From Nibrella viscosa (lineage in GTDB: Bacteria; Bacteroidota; Bacteroidia; Cytophagales; Spirosomataceae), in contig NZ_BAABHB010000006.1 in NCBI RefSeq assembly GCF_039541875.1, positions 124,001 to 188,000 of the forward strand: 64,000 bases of DNA. The letters run 5' to 3'. Below the pieces are notes generated by a model that was given only the letters and a program-made list of their open reading frames with translations, did not search any database and was not told the origin of the DNA. The translations under genes and the position numbers were made by a program. Shown here one piece after another: positions 50,964-60,500 of this stretch (positions are counted from its first letter, which is position 1; each line of letters starts with the position of its first letter).

Positions 50964-51803
50964 TCACAGTCGCATGATCAGTACCGGAATACCAGCGTGA
51001 TTCAGAACGTCAGCGGCTACACTACCCAGTAACAGATGAGCTAATCCTTTGCGGCCGTGGGTAAACAGCACAATCAGATCGGCTTCAATCTCTTCGGCGT
51101 ACCGAATAATGCCTTCGGCGGCCGTTTTGTCGCTGCGGATAGCAATATCGTAATGCGCCATGCCTTTGCTTAGAGCCAGTTCTTCGATCCACGCCCGAAT
51201 GGCCTGCGGCTCGCGGTTATCCGATGGCGTATACACGTACAGGAAGTATCCGTCGGCGTCTTCACTGCCCTCGTTTAACTGAAAAGGATACCGCTGCCAT
51301 TTCTTCAACTGATCATCGACTTCCACCGCGTACAGAATCGTTTTCGGGGCGAATGCAGTCTGCGACTCCTTCACCACCAGTACCGGGCAGTTGGCAAACC
51401 GGACCACTGTTTCGGCATTGGAGGTTTCCCAAAACGTTTCAATATCAGCAGTGCCCCTCGACGCCATCACGATCAGATCGGCTGGATGGGTAGTAATGGC
51501 GTTGGTCAGCCCATCGGTATCGTCTAAAATAGCTGTTTCAATGGTTAGTCCCTGGTATTCGGGCCGGGAGGCAATCCGGCGCAGCTCGTCCGCAGCCGTT
51601 GCCAGCGTTTCTGACATCAAACGTTGCAGATCGTACGAGCCTACCGGAAACGAAACATCCGAGCAGGTCAGCGAAAGCGCATGAATGGGTACCACGTGCA
51701 GCAACAGAATATTGGCCTGCCTGGCGCGGCAGATAGTGGCGGCAACGTTCATCGCATTCAGCGAAAAGTCGCTCAGGTCGGTAGGTACCAGGATCGTTTG
51801 CAT
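50964..51803 (-). CDS. Tandem universal stress protein
   Basis: 279 residues with two UspA domains. The first starts M-Q-T-I-L-V-P-T-D-L-S-D-F-S-L-N-A and ends V-R-F-A-N-C-P-V-L-V-V-K-E; the second starts K-T-I-L-Y-A-V-E-V and ends L-L-L-G-S-V-A-A-D-V-L-N-H-A-G-I-P-V-L-I-M. The second retains a G-x-x-A-like loop, so ATP binding is possible there. USPs help cells survive starvation, oxidative or envelope stress by unknown means. The ATG at 51803 is chosen because it begins the domain; an upstream in-frame start adds 31 unrelated residues. Confidence 0.9.
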   Translation of the reverse strand: MQTILVPTDLSDFSLNAMNVAATICRARQANILLLHVVPIHALSLTCSDVSFPVGSYDLQRLMSETLATAADELRRIASRPEYQGLTIETAILDDTDGLTNAITTHPADLIVMASRGTADIETFWETSNAETVVRFANCPVLVVKESQTAFAPKTILYAVEVDDQLKKWQRYPFQLNEGSEDADGYFLYVYTPSDNREPQAIRAWIEELALSKGMAHYDIAIRSDKTAAEGIIRYAEEIEADLIVLFTHGRKGLAHLLLGSVAADVLNHAGIPVLIMRL

Positions 51804-51896
51804 GGGCTTTGGTTTCTTGGATTGATACCCCAAAACAACCGCCAAACCGGCACTTAATCCATGACGAGCATTAGGCCGCGAGCTAACTTTCGTCAA

Positions 51897-52931
51897 CTAA
51901 AGTGTAGCCAGAAACGCCATAGTATCCACACCGTCGGCGTAATCGAACAGGCCGGGTTGCTGGGTCTGCCCAAATGCCACACTGCCGGGATACCAGCCCT
52001 CGCTATGCCGGCGGGCAGCCGATGCAACTACCTGAATCGTCTCCGCGTGTTTTCGGATAAACGCATCGGCTTCTTCCAGATTCCGGTACACCTGGTAATA
52101 GATGACCGAAATAGGGGAAACCAGGGTGTCGTTCTGGGTCATCAGCAGGAAGCCGTTGTCAAAATGCGGAACCTGATTGACGAGGTAGATCGATTTGTTG
52201 TAGTCGTAATTATTAACGTATTTATTCTGATGGATATACTCGGGGGCGAGCGGTTCGAGCGCCCGCATAAGTGTTTCAGGCCGGTAGTCGTCCGGGATCA
52301 GCAAGGTAGAGACATTGCGGCAGCCCAGGCCGTAATACAGCAACATATCCTGGCCCAGTTTTACCAGCTCATCGTCCTGCTCTTCACCCATCAGTATACC
52401 GATAGAAGTCCGGTTCCGGCGGATAATATTCGGTTTTTTACCGAAGTAGTGGTGAAAATACCGTGCCGTATTGTCACTGCCGGTTGCGATATAGGCATCG
52501 GCAGCGTTCAGGCGTTCGGCAACGGTGATAAATTCGGTAAACGCCGGATTTATTTCGGTGATTTTTTGTATTAAATATTGGATTAATACAAAATCCTGAG
52601 AGCTCAGTTTTCCTAGCAGGTGATGGCCGCTAACCAGCACACAGAGCATATCATGGAATCCAACGGCGGGAATATTGCCTGCCATGACTACGCCGACCTG
52701 TTTAGGTGCCGGAGGCTCAGCCCGGTAGCGGGATGCCCACTGGTTCAGCATATCGGCATCTAAGTACCGGGTGGCAATAGCACGTAAAGCAGTTAAGGTG
52801 TTGGTGGTTGTAAACCACGGATTTAGCTGAAATGCTCGCCGGGCTACCTGTTCGAGTTCAGGCTGAGCCTCGGGCGAACGTAAAAAAGTACCTAATTGAA
52901 CAAATGTTTGCAGTCGTTCGGATTGCCGCAT
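51897..52931 (-). CDS. LuxC-like acyl-CoA reductase
   Basis: 344 residues from the ATG at 52931 (M-R-Q-S-E-R-L-Q-T-F-V). V-G-V-V-M-A-G-N-I-P-A-V-G-F-H-D and L-L-Y-Y-G-L-G-C-R-N-V-S-T-L match the acyl-CoA reductase (LuxC) family; the Cys in G-L-G-C-R-N is the expected thioester nucleophile. The family reduces acyl-CoA to aldehyde with NADPH. It is divergent from a 2[4Fe-4S] ferredoxin, a recurrent pairing in Bacteroidota. TATTTTTG (52975-52968, minus strand) is a candidate -7 box. The role in non-luminous Bacteroidota is not established. Confidence 0.85.
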   Translation of the reverse strand: MRQSERLQTFVQLGTFLRSPEAQPELEQVARRAFQLNPWFTTTNTLTALRAIATRYLDADMLNQWASRYRAEPPAPKQVGVVMAGNIPAVGFHDMLCVLVSGHHLLGKLSSQDFVLIQYLIQKITEINPAFTEFITVAERLNAADAYIATGSDNTARYFHHYFGKKPNIIRRNRTSIGILMGEEQDDELVKLGQDMLLYYGLGCRNVSTLLIPDDYRPETLMRALEPLAPEYIHQNKYVNNYDYNKSIYLVNQVPHFDNGFLLMTQNDTLVSPISVIYYQVYRNLEEADAFIRKHAETIQVVASAARRHSEGWYPGSVAFGQTQQPGLFDYADGVDTMAFLATL

Positions 52932-52967
52932 GAATAGAGAAGAAATGCTACTGAAAAGAGCAACCCG

Positions 52968-53014
52968 CAAAAATAAATTTTAGTTTGGCCCCAACCTTTA
53001 AATAATTATATTTG
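52968..53014. promoter_or_regulatory. Back-to-back promoters of the LuxC-like and ferredoxin genes
   Basis: Plus strand: TTTG (52984-52987), N19, TATATTTG (53007-53014), an exact consensus. Minus strand: TATTTTTG at 52975-52968 with a weak -33. The two polymerase sites partly overlap. Confidence 0.65.
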
Positions 53015-53067
53015 TTGTCCAATAACAAAGCAAAAAAAGAGTTTCCAGCTATAAACTTGTACAACTC

Positions 53068-53418
53068 ATGGCAATAATGATCACCGATGAGTGCATCAAC
53101 TGCGGAGCCTGCGAACCCGAATGTCCAAATACGGCCATCTACGAAGGTGGCGTTGAGTGGACATGGGGAGGGGGAACCAGCCTGGAGGAAGTTGATTTTG
53201 GCGATGGCACCCTGGTGAGCGGTAAAGCTCCGCAGGTTCCGGTGTCCAATGAATTCTATTATATCGTATCCGATAAATGTACGGAGTGCGTCGGTTTTCA
53301 CGAAGAGCCGCAGTGCGCGGCCGTTTGTCCTGTCGACTGTTGTGTTCCCGACCCTGATCGGGAAGAAGATGAGGATACCCTGCTGGCCAAAAAAGCCTGG
53401 CTTCATGCAGAAGAGTAA
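53068..53418 (+). CDS. 2[4Fe-4S] ferredoxin
   Basis: 116 residues. The first cluster block is C9-I-N-C12-G-A-C15-E-P-E-C19-P; the second is C71-T-E-C74-V-G...C83-A-A-V-C87-P, with extra Cys 91 and 92. The longer spacing in the second block and the insert at 28-60 (G-G-V-E-W-T-W) are those of the YfhL-like or Alvin type. It carries low-potential electrons in the cytoplasm. Its divergent neighbour is the LuxC-like reductase; a shared electron path is plausible but that enzyme normally uses NADPH. A terminator follows. Confidence 0.92.
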   Translation: MAIMITDECINCGACEPECPNTAIYEGGVEWTWGGGTSLEEVDFGDGTLVSGKAPQVPVSNEFYYIVSDKCTECVGFHEEPQCAAVCPVDCCVPDPDREEDEDTLLAKKAWLHAEE

Positions 53419-53441
53419 ACGTTGATTCGTACGAGTTTTTG

Positions 53442-53476
53442 AAAAGCCCCCGGCCATCTCGGCCGGGGGCTTTTTT
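53442..53476 (+). terminator. Rho-independent terminator
   Basis: AAAAGCCCCCGGCC pairs with GGCCGGGGGCTTTT across 5 nt, then TT; a very stable stem. Confidence 0.9.
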
Positions 53477-53713
53477 GTTTGGTATAATGTGATTACTTGA
53501 ATAGCTATGTTTGAAAATAGGGCTAACGGATAGAAATTTTTGAAATTTATTGTATTTAAGGTTTAAATAGTAAGAAGTTTTAAACAAAATTACCTAAAAA
53601 ATGCGAAAATGCCTTTAATAATCTGGGTAGATATTGTAAAAACAAAATTTGCGTATAATCTTTGTGTGTCGGTATAAAAGTTTGAATTCACCAAAAAACA
53701 CCAAACATTTTGT

Positions 53714-54907
53714 ATGAAAAGAGGAGTTTTACTTATATCTCTAATCGCAATGGCCGCGATTGGTAAGGCAGAAGACCCTGTATCGTCTTCGGCACCCAAG
53801 CAGGATGATGAGAACAAAGGGAAATTCACTTTTTCCGGCTACATCGATAGCTACTATTTTGCCAATTTTAACCGGCCGGCCTCCCGGAGCAACCTCGGAG
53901 CGGCAGGTAATGCCAGGGCTTTCGATCAGCGTGCCGGTCAGTTCTCATTGGGTTTAGTGCAGACCCGGATCGGGTATAGCACCACCAAATCAGATGTCGT
54001 GGTTGACCTGGCTTTCGGTCCGAATGCTGATTTAGGTAACTATGGTAACCTGGTGGGGCCGCTGGGCTCCAATTCAACTGCCCTCGCGATCAAGCAGGCG
54101 TATTTTAACTGGAAAGCTACCGATAAACTGACCTTTACCGCCGGGCAGTTTGGTACCCATATTGGCTACGAGGTGATTGACGCACCGGTGAACTATAACT
54201 ATTCGCTGTCAAATCTCTTCAACAACGGTCCGTTCTACCATATTGGTGTAAAAGCCAACTACGCCTTTAGCGATCGTACCGCCTTGATGGTTGGTGTAGT
54301 TAACAACATTGATAATTTGAATGATAATAACCGCTCAAAAGGTCTGATCGGGCAGTTTTTTGTCTCTCCTGCATCGGGCTGGAACCTGTATTTGAATGGA
54401 ATGGTCAGTAACGAAGCCAATCCGAAAGCCAACGGCAAAGATTCGACCGGGATGTATGCTATTCTGGACCTAACGACTACCTATCAGATAACCAATAAGT
54501 TTTTTCTGGGACTGAATGCTGCTTATGGTGGCCAAAAAGGTGACTACCAGGGGACCGGAAACATTGGAAACACCAAAAACTGGGGCGGGGTGGCGCTGTA
54601 CTCCAACTACGCTATCTCTGATAAAGTTGGCTTAGGGGCCCGCTACGAGATTTTCGACAACAAGAGTGGAGCCCGGGCCCTACGCAACGCCCTGGGCGAA
54701 GGCACCAGCGTTAATTCCATCACGATCACCGCCAACATTACGGCCGCCGACGGTCACCTGCTGCTAAAACCGGAATTTCGGGTCGACAGCTATGCCAAAC
54801 CAACAGCACGCGGGGCCGAAAAAAACTTTCAGTTTGAAGACAGTAACGGCGAGTTTACTAAAAGCTCACAGGCCACTCTGGGTATGGCTATGATTTACAA
54901 GTTCTAA
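53714..54907 (+). CDS. Outer-membrane porin-like beta-barrel (OmpL/BBP2-like)
   Basis: 397 residues. A signal peptide ends at G-K-A; alternating beta strands fill the rest and the chain ends M-A-M-I-Y-K-F, an aromatic outer-membrane insertion end. F-S-G-Y-I-D-S-Y-Y-F-A-N-F-N and L-T-F-T-A-G-Q-F-G-T-H-I-G-Y-E resemble the putative porin-2 family. It lies 53 bp before the ammonium transporter in the same direction, so it probably lets ammonium or other nitrogen compounds cross the outer membrane. Upstream DNA is AT-rich with TATAATCTTTG, close to the -7 consensus. Confidence 0.83.
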   Translation: MKRGVLLISLIAMAAIGKAEDPVSSSAPKQDDENKGKFTFSGYIDSYYFANFNRPASRSNLGAAGNARAFDQRAGQFSLGLVQTRIGYSTTKSDVVVDLAFGPNADLGNYGNLVGPLGSNSTALAIKQAYFNWKATDKLTFTAGQFGTHIGYEVIDAPVNYNYSLSNLFNNGPFYHIGVKANYAFSDRTALMVGVVNNIDNLNDNNRSKGLIGQFFVSPASGWNLYLNGMVSNEANPKANGKDSTGMYAILDLTTTYQITNKFFLGLNAAYGGQKGDYQGTGNIGNTKNWGGVALYSNYAISDKVGLGARYEIFDNKSGARALRNALGEGTSVNSITITANITAADGHLLLKPEFRVDSYAKPTARGAEKNFQFEDSNGEFTKSSQATLGMAMIYKF

Positions 54908-54960
54908 TCTCGATTCAACTAGTACCAAACTTTCTTTCCAAGTACAACAAAAATCTGACT

Positions 54961-56295
54961 ATGCGTATGAAAAAGCCTGCTTACTTACCGCTGGTGCTCC
55001 TATTGGCCCTGAGTGTGCTGGGTGTATTGATGCCGGCCGTACCGAAGACAATCGTAACTGAAGGACTGGATACCGGCGATACAGCCTGGATGCTGGTAGC
55101 TACCGCCCTTGTTTTGCTCATGACACCTGGTCTGGCCTATTTTTATGGCGGCATGGTGAATAACAAAAATGTGATTTCGACCATGCTGCAAAGCTTTATT
55201 GCCATGGGCGTTATCAGTGTGCTGTGGGTAACGGTTGGTTTTAGCCTGGCCTTTGGGGAGTCTATCGGCGGTTTTGTGGGGAATCCAATGACGTTCTTCA
55301 TGTTTAATGGGGTACTCGACGGCAAGCCCTGGGAGTTGGCCGCAACTATACCCCTGGTGGTATTTGCTTTCTTCCAACTTAAATTTGCGGTAATTACGCC
55401 GGCCCTGATTACGGGCTCGATGGCCGAGCGAATCAACTTCCGGTCGTATGTGCTCTTCATGATCCTGTTCAGCATCTTCGTATACGCTCCGCTGGCGCAC
55501 TGGACCTGGCATCCGCAGGGCTTCCTGTTCAACCTGGGTGTGCTGGATTTTGCCGGTGGTACCGTTGTGCATATGTCGGCCGGCTGGGCTGCGTTGGCGG
55601 GCGCTATTTACCTCAAACGCCGGAAGTCACACGTAGGGGCTGAGTTTTTCCCGCCGGCTAATATTCCTTTTGTTTTGTTGGGTACCGGTTTGCTGTGGTT
55701 CGGCTGGTTTGGGTTTAACGCCGGTTCGGCGGTTGGGGCATCCGCTCTGGCAGCCTCAGCGTTCGCCACTACCAACACGGCGGCTGCAGCTGCGGGCCTG
55801 GCCTGGGTTCTGTTTGATGCTGCAAAAGGCAAGAAAGTGTCGGCGCTTGGCTTCTGTATCGGGGCGGTAGTTGGTCTGGTGGCCATTACGCCGGCCGCCG
55901 GTTTTGTAACCGTGCCGACCTCAATTTTTATCGGTACGGTAGCCGCCATCATCAGTAACTTTGTGGCTCACCTGCGGACCAAGTCAACCCTGGATGATAC
56001 CCTGGATGTATTCCCCTGCCACGGTGTAGGCGGTATGGTGGGCATGCTGATGACCGGTATTTTCGCCAGCAAAGGCGTGAACGCAGCCGTTGCCGACGAG
56101 GGCCTGGCTTTTGGCGAAACCAAGCTGTTCCTGACTCACCTGCTGGCGTTGGTACTTGTTTCGGCCTTCGCCTTTGGCATGTCTTACCTGCTTCTGGTCG
56201 TAACCAACGCCATCGAACCGCTGCGGGTGAAAGAAGATGACGAAAAAGTAGGTCTGGATGTTAGTCAGCACGACGAATTCCTGATTGACGCTTAA
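54961..56295 (+). CDS. amt: Ammonium transporter (Amt/MEP/Rh family)
   Basis: 444 residues with about 11 TM helices. D-T-A-W-M-L-V-A-T-A-L-V-L-L-M-T-P-G-L-A-Y-F-Y-G-G-M-V is the family N-terminus; the twin pore His appear in F-A-G-G-T-V-V-H-M-S-A-G and D-V-F-P-C-H-G-V-G-G. It conducts ammonium into the cell. No glnK/PII gene follows, unlike most amt loci; the C-terminal tail (V-K-E-D-D-E-K-V-G-L-D-V) is short. It shares an operon with the porin-like gene and lies 2 kb from glnN. Confidence 0.94.
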   Translation: MRMKKPAYLPLVLLLALSVLGVLMPAVPKTIVTEGLDTGDTAWMLVATALVLLMTPGLAYFYGGMVNNKNVISTMLQSFIAMGVISVLWVTVGFSLAFGESIGGFVGNPMTFFMFNGVLDGKPWELAATIPLVVFAFFQLKFAVITPALITGSMAERINFRSYVLFMILFSIFVYAPLAHWTWHPQGFLFNLGVLDFAGGTVVHMSAGWAALAGAIYLKRRKSHVGAEFFPPANIPFVLLGTGLLWFGWFGFNAGSAVGASALAASAFATTNTAAAAAGLAWVLFDAAKGKKVSALGFCIGAVVGLVAITPAAGFVTVPTSIFIGTVAAIISNFVAHLRTKSTLDDTLDVFPCHGVGGMVGMLMTGIFASKGVNAAVADEGLAFGETKLFLTHLLALVLVSAFAFGMSYLLLVVTNAIEPLRVKEDDEKVGLDVSQHDEFLIDA

Positions 56296-56426
56296 GATAA
56301 CACGGCAGAGCCACAGGCCTTGCTGCACGGCATACGACTGCCTATTCAGTGCGACTGTGGTTTTGTTGTACTCGTCGAAGGTATCTGCTTTTAGCGGATA
56401 CCTTCATTTTTTTGACGGGAAAAGAA

Positions 56427-56450
56427 AAAGGCCCCACACGGGCCTTTGTT
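56427..56450. terminator. Terminator between amt and mtaB
   Basis: AAAGGCCC pairs with GGGCCTTT across 5 nt between convergent genes; the flanking A- and T-runs suit both strands. Confidence 0.75.
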
Positions 56451-56465
56451 GTTGGGTTGAAGCTG

Positions 56466-57797
56466 TCAGGCAGGCGTATGAACCGGCACCGGCTCTGTTT
56501 CGGCTACTTCCATGAGACCTTCGGGGGTAATACCGGTGAGCCGGACGCGTTTGGTTTCATTAATCAATAACGGATCGTACTGCGCCGTTACCCGGACATA
56601 ATTTTCCGTAAATCCCTGCATCTGCCCGTTTTCTATATCCTCTTCAAACAACACTGTTGCCTCACGGCCAACCTGCGATTCATAAAACGCCCGCCTTTTC
56701 TTATCGGACAGGATATGAAGCATCTTTGAGCGTTCTGCCCGCTTACCGGCCGGAACTACGGGTTTTATATCTAACGCGTGCGTGTTGGGGCGTTCCGAAT
56801 AGGTGAAGACGTGGAGGTACGATATATCCAGATCGTTCAGGAACCGGTACGTTTCGTTGAACGCATCTTCCGTCTCGCCGGGATGCCCGACAATGACGTC
56901 GACGCCAATGCAGGCATGCGGCATAAAACGTTTAATGGCAGCCACCCGGTCGGCGTATAACTCCCTCCGGTACCGACGGCGCATCAGCCCGAGCACCGTA
57001 TTGCTGCCCGACTGCAGGGGCACATGGAAGTGCGGGACAAACCGCTTCGATTGGGCGACAAAGGCAATGATCTCGTTGGTCAGCAGGTTAGGCTCGATGG
57101 ACGAGATCCGGAACCGCTCGACGCCGTTTACGCCATCCAGGGACTGAACCAGTTCCATAAAGGTCTCCTGACGCTCGCCGTTGTGGAGGCCAAAATCGCC
57201 GATATTAACCCCGGTAAGCACAATTTCGCGAACCCCCCGGGCGGCAATCTCGTGCGCTGCCTGTACTACATTGGCAATTGTATCACTCCGGCTGCGGCCG
57301 CGGGCCAGCGGAATGGTGCAGTAGGCGCAGGGATAATCGCAGCCATCCTGCACTTTCAGAAAGGTCCGGGTACGGTCGTTCAGTGACCAGGACGCGTGAT
57401 AATCCACAACCTCCTCAATAGATGTATTATATACTTTCCCCTGTCCGGCAGGTGCCTTTTCGAACGTGCCGATCAGATCGGGCAGCCGGAATTTCTCAGC
57501 AGCTCCCAGTACGGCATCCACGCCTGGAATGCCGGCAATTTCCTGGGGCTTCAACTGGGCATAGCAGCCTACGATGGCCACGTAGCCGTCGGGGTTAATT
57601 TTCTGGGCCTCCCGCACGATTTTGCGGCATTTTTTATCCGCGTTATCGGTAACGGAGCAGGTGTTGATAATGAAGATGTCGGGCTGCTGATTGAACTCCA
57701 CCCGCTCATATCCGCGCTGCTCCAGCAGGCGGGCCAGCGTTGAGCTTTCGGAGAAGTTCAGCTTGCAGCCTAAGGTATAAAAAGCTACTTTTTTCAT
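56466..57797 (-). CDS. mtaB: tRNA ms2t6A37 methylthiotransferase
   Basis: 443 residues. The UPF0004 domain supplies Cys 11 (T-L-G-C-K-L-N), Cys 47 (N-T-C-S-V-T) and Cys 78 (V-G-C-Y-A); the radical-SAM cluster is C153-D-Y-P-C157-A-Y-C160. A TRAM domain (about 375-435) binds RNA. T-L-G-C-K-L-N and N-T-C-S-V-T-D-N-A-D-K-K mark MtaB rather than MiaB or RimO. It adds a methylthio group to t6A at position 37 of ANN-decoding tRNAs. TAATTTTG (57886-57879, minus strand) is a possible -7 box. Confidence 0.92.
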   Translation of the reverse strand: MKKVAFYTLGCKLNFSESSTLARLLEQRGYERVEFNQQPDIFIINTCSVTDNADKKCRKIVREAQKINPDGYVAIVGCYAQLKPQEIAGIPGVDAVLGAAEKFRLPDLIGTFEKAPAGQGKVYNTSIEEVVDYHASWSLNDRTRTFLKVQDGCDYPCAYCTIPLARGRSRSDTIANVVQAAHEIAARGVREIVLTGVNIGDFGLHNGERQETFMELVQSLDGVNGVERFRISSIEPNLLTNEIIAFVAQSKRFVPHFHVPLQSGSNTVLGLMRRRYRRELYADRVAAIKRFMPHACIGVDVIVGHPGETEDAFNETYRFLNDLDISYLHVFTYSERPNTHALDIKPVVPAGKRAERSKMLHILSDKKRRAFYESQVGREATVLFEEDIENGQMQGFTENYVRVTAQYDPLLINETKRVRLTGITPEGLMEVAETEPVPVHTPA

Positions 57798-58217
57798 TGG
57801 TTCGAATTAGCCTCTACAGGTATACAGAAAAAGGGTAACCTGCGTTCGAATTGCCGGTCAAATTGAGAGAAAATCACGCAAAATTACGAATTCACCAGGT
57901 ATTTGTCGCGCAAATTTAGGTTCATACCCTGAGTTTATGCCTAAACTAGATCTTACGTTCGGCCGATAAGGAAGAATGCCTAATTTTCTTATAAAGCGGA
58001 TCATTACTTCCTTATATTATTTTGCGAAAGAGTTCAATTTCTTGTGAGAATAGTGCTTTTCCAAGCTTAGCGATAACCGAGTAATAACTTGCGGTTTTGG
58101 CGTAAAAACAGAAAAAGTATTTAAAATAGGTTTAAAATTTTGGTGATTTCTTGTAAATGTTGCGTAGAAAGTCGTAAGTTTGGATGTTTTTCACCCAAAA
58201 CCACCTACTTTAGTCAA
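57798..58217. other. AT-rich intergenic control region between mtaB and glnN
   Basis: No frame with coding character. It holds candidate promoters for both divergent genes and many short A/T tracts. No riboswitch was recognised. Confidence 0.6.
58151..58182 (+). promoter_or_regulatory. Promoter of glnN
   Basis: TTG (58151-58153), N21, TAAGTTTG (58175-58182), 35 bp before the ATG at 58218. Confidence 0.65.
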
Positions 58218-60407
58218 ATGGCAAACTTTCGCTTTAAGGCACTCGAAATTGCACAAAGCCGGCAAGCCCTGCCCGTAACTCCACCGGCCGAGCGCGTTGG
58301 CGACTACTATGGTTCCAATACCTTTAATAACGAGGTAATGCGGGCGCTTCTCTCACCGGAGGCTTATCTGAAAATTACCGAAGCTATCGAAACGGGTGGC
58401 CGGATTGACCGTGAAATTGCGGATGAGGTTGCCAATGCCATGAAAGCATGGGCGGTTTCCAAAGGGGCTACCCACTATACGCACTGGTTCCAGCCGCTGA
58501 CCGGCGAAACGGCCGAGAAGCACGATGCTTTCTTCGACATTACGATGGATGGTAAAGCCATCGAAAAATTTAAAGGGGGTGCTCTTGTACAACAGGAACC
58601 GGATGCATCGTCGTTTCCGAGCGGTGGTCTACGTAATACCTTCGAAGCGCGGGGGTATACCGGCTGGGACCCCTCGTCACCGGCGTTTCTGATGGACAAT
58701 GGGGCGGGTGGAAAGACCCTTTGCATTCCTTCTGTATTTATATCCTACACCGGCGAAGCGCTGGATTATAAAACACCGTTGTTGAAAGCACTGGCCGCCC
58801 TGGACAAATCTGCGACGGCCGTATGTCAGTATTTCGACCGGAACGTTACCAAAGTGACCGCCACGCTGGGTCCGGAGCAGGAGTACTTCGTAATTGATAA
58901 AGCCTTGTTCTACGCCCGTCCGGACCTGGTAATGTCGGGTCGTACCGTATTTGGTCACTCACCGGCCCGCGGGCAGCAGTTGGAGGACCACTATTTTGGT
59001 ACCATTCCTCCCCGGGTCAACGCGTTTATGGTCGACTTTGAGTTTGAAGCCATGAAGCTGGGTATCCCGGTTCGTACGCGCCATAACGAGGTGGCTCCCG
59101 GTCAGTTTGAGGTAGCCCCAACGTTTGAAGAGGTAAACCTGGCCATCGACCATAATGCGCTGCTGATGGACCTGATGGAGAAAGTGGCCGAGAAGCATAA
59201 TTTCAAGGTGCTGTTCCATGAGAAGCCATTTGCCGGTATCAACGGTAGCGGTAAGCATAACAACTGGTCGATGGGGACCAATACGGGCGTAAACCTGCTG
59301 GCTCCGAGCACCAAGCCCAAAGAAAGTTTGCGTTTCCTGACCTTCCTGGTGAACGTAGTGAAGGCTGTGCACGACAATGCAGACCTGCTGCGCGCCAGCA
59401 TCGCATCGGCCGGTAACGAACACCGTCTGGGTGCCAATGAAGCCCCTCCGGCTATTGTGTCGATCTTCCTGGGTGAATCGCTGACTAAAGCACTGGAAGA
59501 CCTGGAAGTGAAGTCGGAAATTTCGCTGAACAAAGGCGATAACGTGTATTACAAATTAGGCATCAACCGGATTCCGTCGCTGCTGCGCGACAACACCGAC
59601 CGGAACCGTACCTCGCCGTTTGCGTTTACGGGTAATAAGTTTGAGTTCCGCGCGGTGGGTGGTGGTGCCAACTCCTCATCGACCATGATTGTGCTGAACT
59701 CAATCGTGGCTAATCAGTTAAATCAGTTCAAGCAGGATCTGGATGCTCGATTGGCAGCCGGTGAGAAAAAAGAACTGGCTATTGTCGACATCCTGAAGAA
59801 ATACTATACCGACACCAAGCGGATTCTGTTTGAAGGCAACGGGTATTCGGATGAGTGGGTCGAAGAAGCCGCCCGGCGTGGCCTGTCGAACATCAAATCG
59901 TCGCCCGAAGCGCTGGAAGTATACCTGAAGCCTGAATCCCTAGAGTTGTTCGAGAAACTGGGCGTACTGAGCCACGCGGAGGTAGAATCCCGTTACGAAA
60001 TTGAACTGGAGAAGTACATCAAGAAAGTACAGATCGAGTCGCGGGTTATGGGTGATTTGGCCATGAACCACGTCGTTTCTACCGCGCTGAAGTACCAGAA
60101 TAAACTGGCCGAAACCGCCAGGTCGCTGGTCGACCTGGGCATGACCGAAGAAGCTGAACCGGTGAAAGACCTGATTCGCGAAATTTCACGCCGGGTTCTG
60201 ACGATCAAGAATAATGTACACGAAATGACGGAAACCCGTAAAAAAGCCAATAACCTGGGCAATACGGCCGATACAGCAAAGATGTACGCTACCGACGTTA
60301 AAGACTTCTTCGATGTGATCCGGTACGAGGTAGACAAACTGGAATTGATTATCGACGACGAAGACTGGCCGCTGGTGAAATACCGCGAAATGCTGTTCGT
60401 GAAATAA
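58218..60407 (+). CDS. glnN: Glutamine synthetase type III
   Basis: 729 residues, the length typical of GSIII, much longer than GSI or GSII. G-P-E-Q-E-Y-F holds metal-binding Glu residues; N-G-S-G-K-H-N-N-W-S and N-R-T-S-P-F-A-F-T-G-N-K-F-E-F-R-A-V are GSIII-type catalytic blocks. It condenses ammonium and glutamate with ATP. The ATG at 58218 starts M-A-N-F-R-F-K-A-L-E; an in-frame start 26 codons upstream overlaps the promoter and is rejected. Close to amt, it completes an uptake-assimilation neighbourhood. Confidence 0.95.
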   Translation: MANFRFKALEIAQSRQALPVTPPAERVGDYYGSNTFNNEVMRALLSPEAYLKITEAIETGGRIDREIADEVANAMKAWAVSKGATHYTHWFQPLTGETAEKHDAFFDITMDGKAIEKFKGGALVQQEPDASSFPSGGLRNTFEARGYTGWDPSSPAFLMDNGAGGKTLCIPSVFISYTGEALDYKTPLLKALAALDKSATAVCQYFDRNVTKVTATLGPEQEYFVIDKALFYARPDLVMSGRTVFGHSPARGQQLEDHYFGTIPPRVNAFMVDFEFEAMKLGIPVRTRHNEVAPGQFEVAPTFEEVNLAIDHNALLMDLMEKVAEKHNFKVLFHEKPFAGINGSGKHNNWSMGTNTGVNLLAPSTKPKESLRFLTFLVNVVKAVHDNADLLRASIASAGNEHRLGANEAPPAIVSIFLGESLTKALEDLEVKSEISLNKGDNVYYKLGINRIPSLLRDNTDRNRTSPFAFTGNKFEFRAVGGGANSSSTMIVLNSIVANQLNQFKQDLDARLAAGEKKELAIVDILKKYYTDTKRILFEGNGYSDEWVEEAARRGLSNIKSSPEALEVYLKPESLELFEKLGVLSHAEVESRYEIELEKYIKKVQIESRVMGDLAMNHVVSTALKYQNKLAETARSLVDLGMTEEAEPVKDLIREISRRVLTIKNNVHEMTETRKKANNLGNTADTAKMYATDVKDFFDVIRYEVDKLELIIDDEDWPLVKYREMLFVK

Positions 60408-60425
60408 GTGTACCCACCGTACAGA

Positions 60426-60457
60426 AAGGCCCGCCGACAGGTGGGCTTTTCTTTTTT
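60426..60457 (+). terminator. Rho-independent terminator of glnN
   Basis: GCCCGCC pairs with GGTGGGC (one G-U pair), followed by TTTTCTTTTTT. Confidence 0.8.
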
Positions 60458-60500
60458 AGCGATAATCAGCATATTAGCAGCCAGACCGTCACCTAAGCCC

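Noticed and set aside
57795..57860. tRNA-like GGTTCGAAT and CGTTCGAAT words
   Set aside because: No acceptor stem, anticodon arm or CCA context surrounds them.
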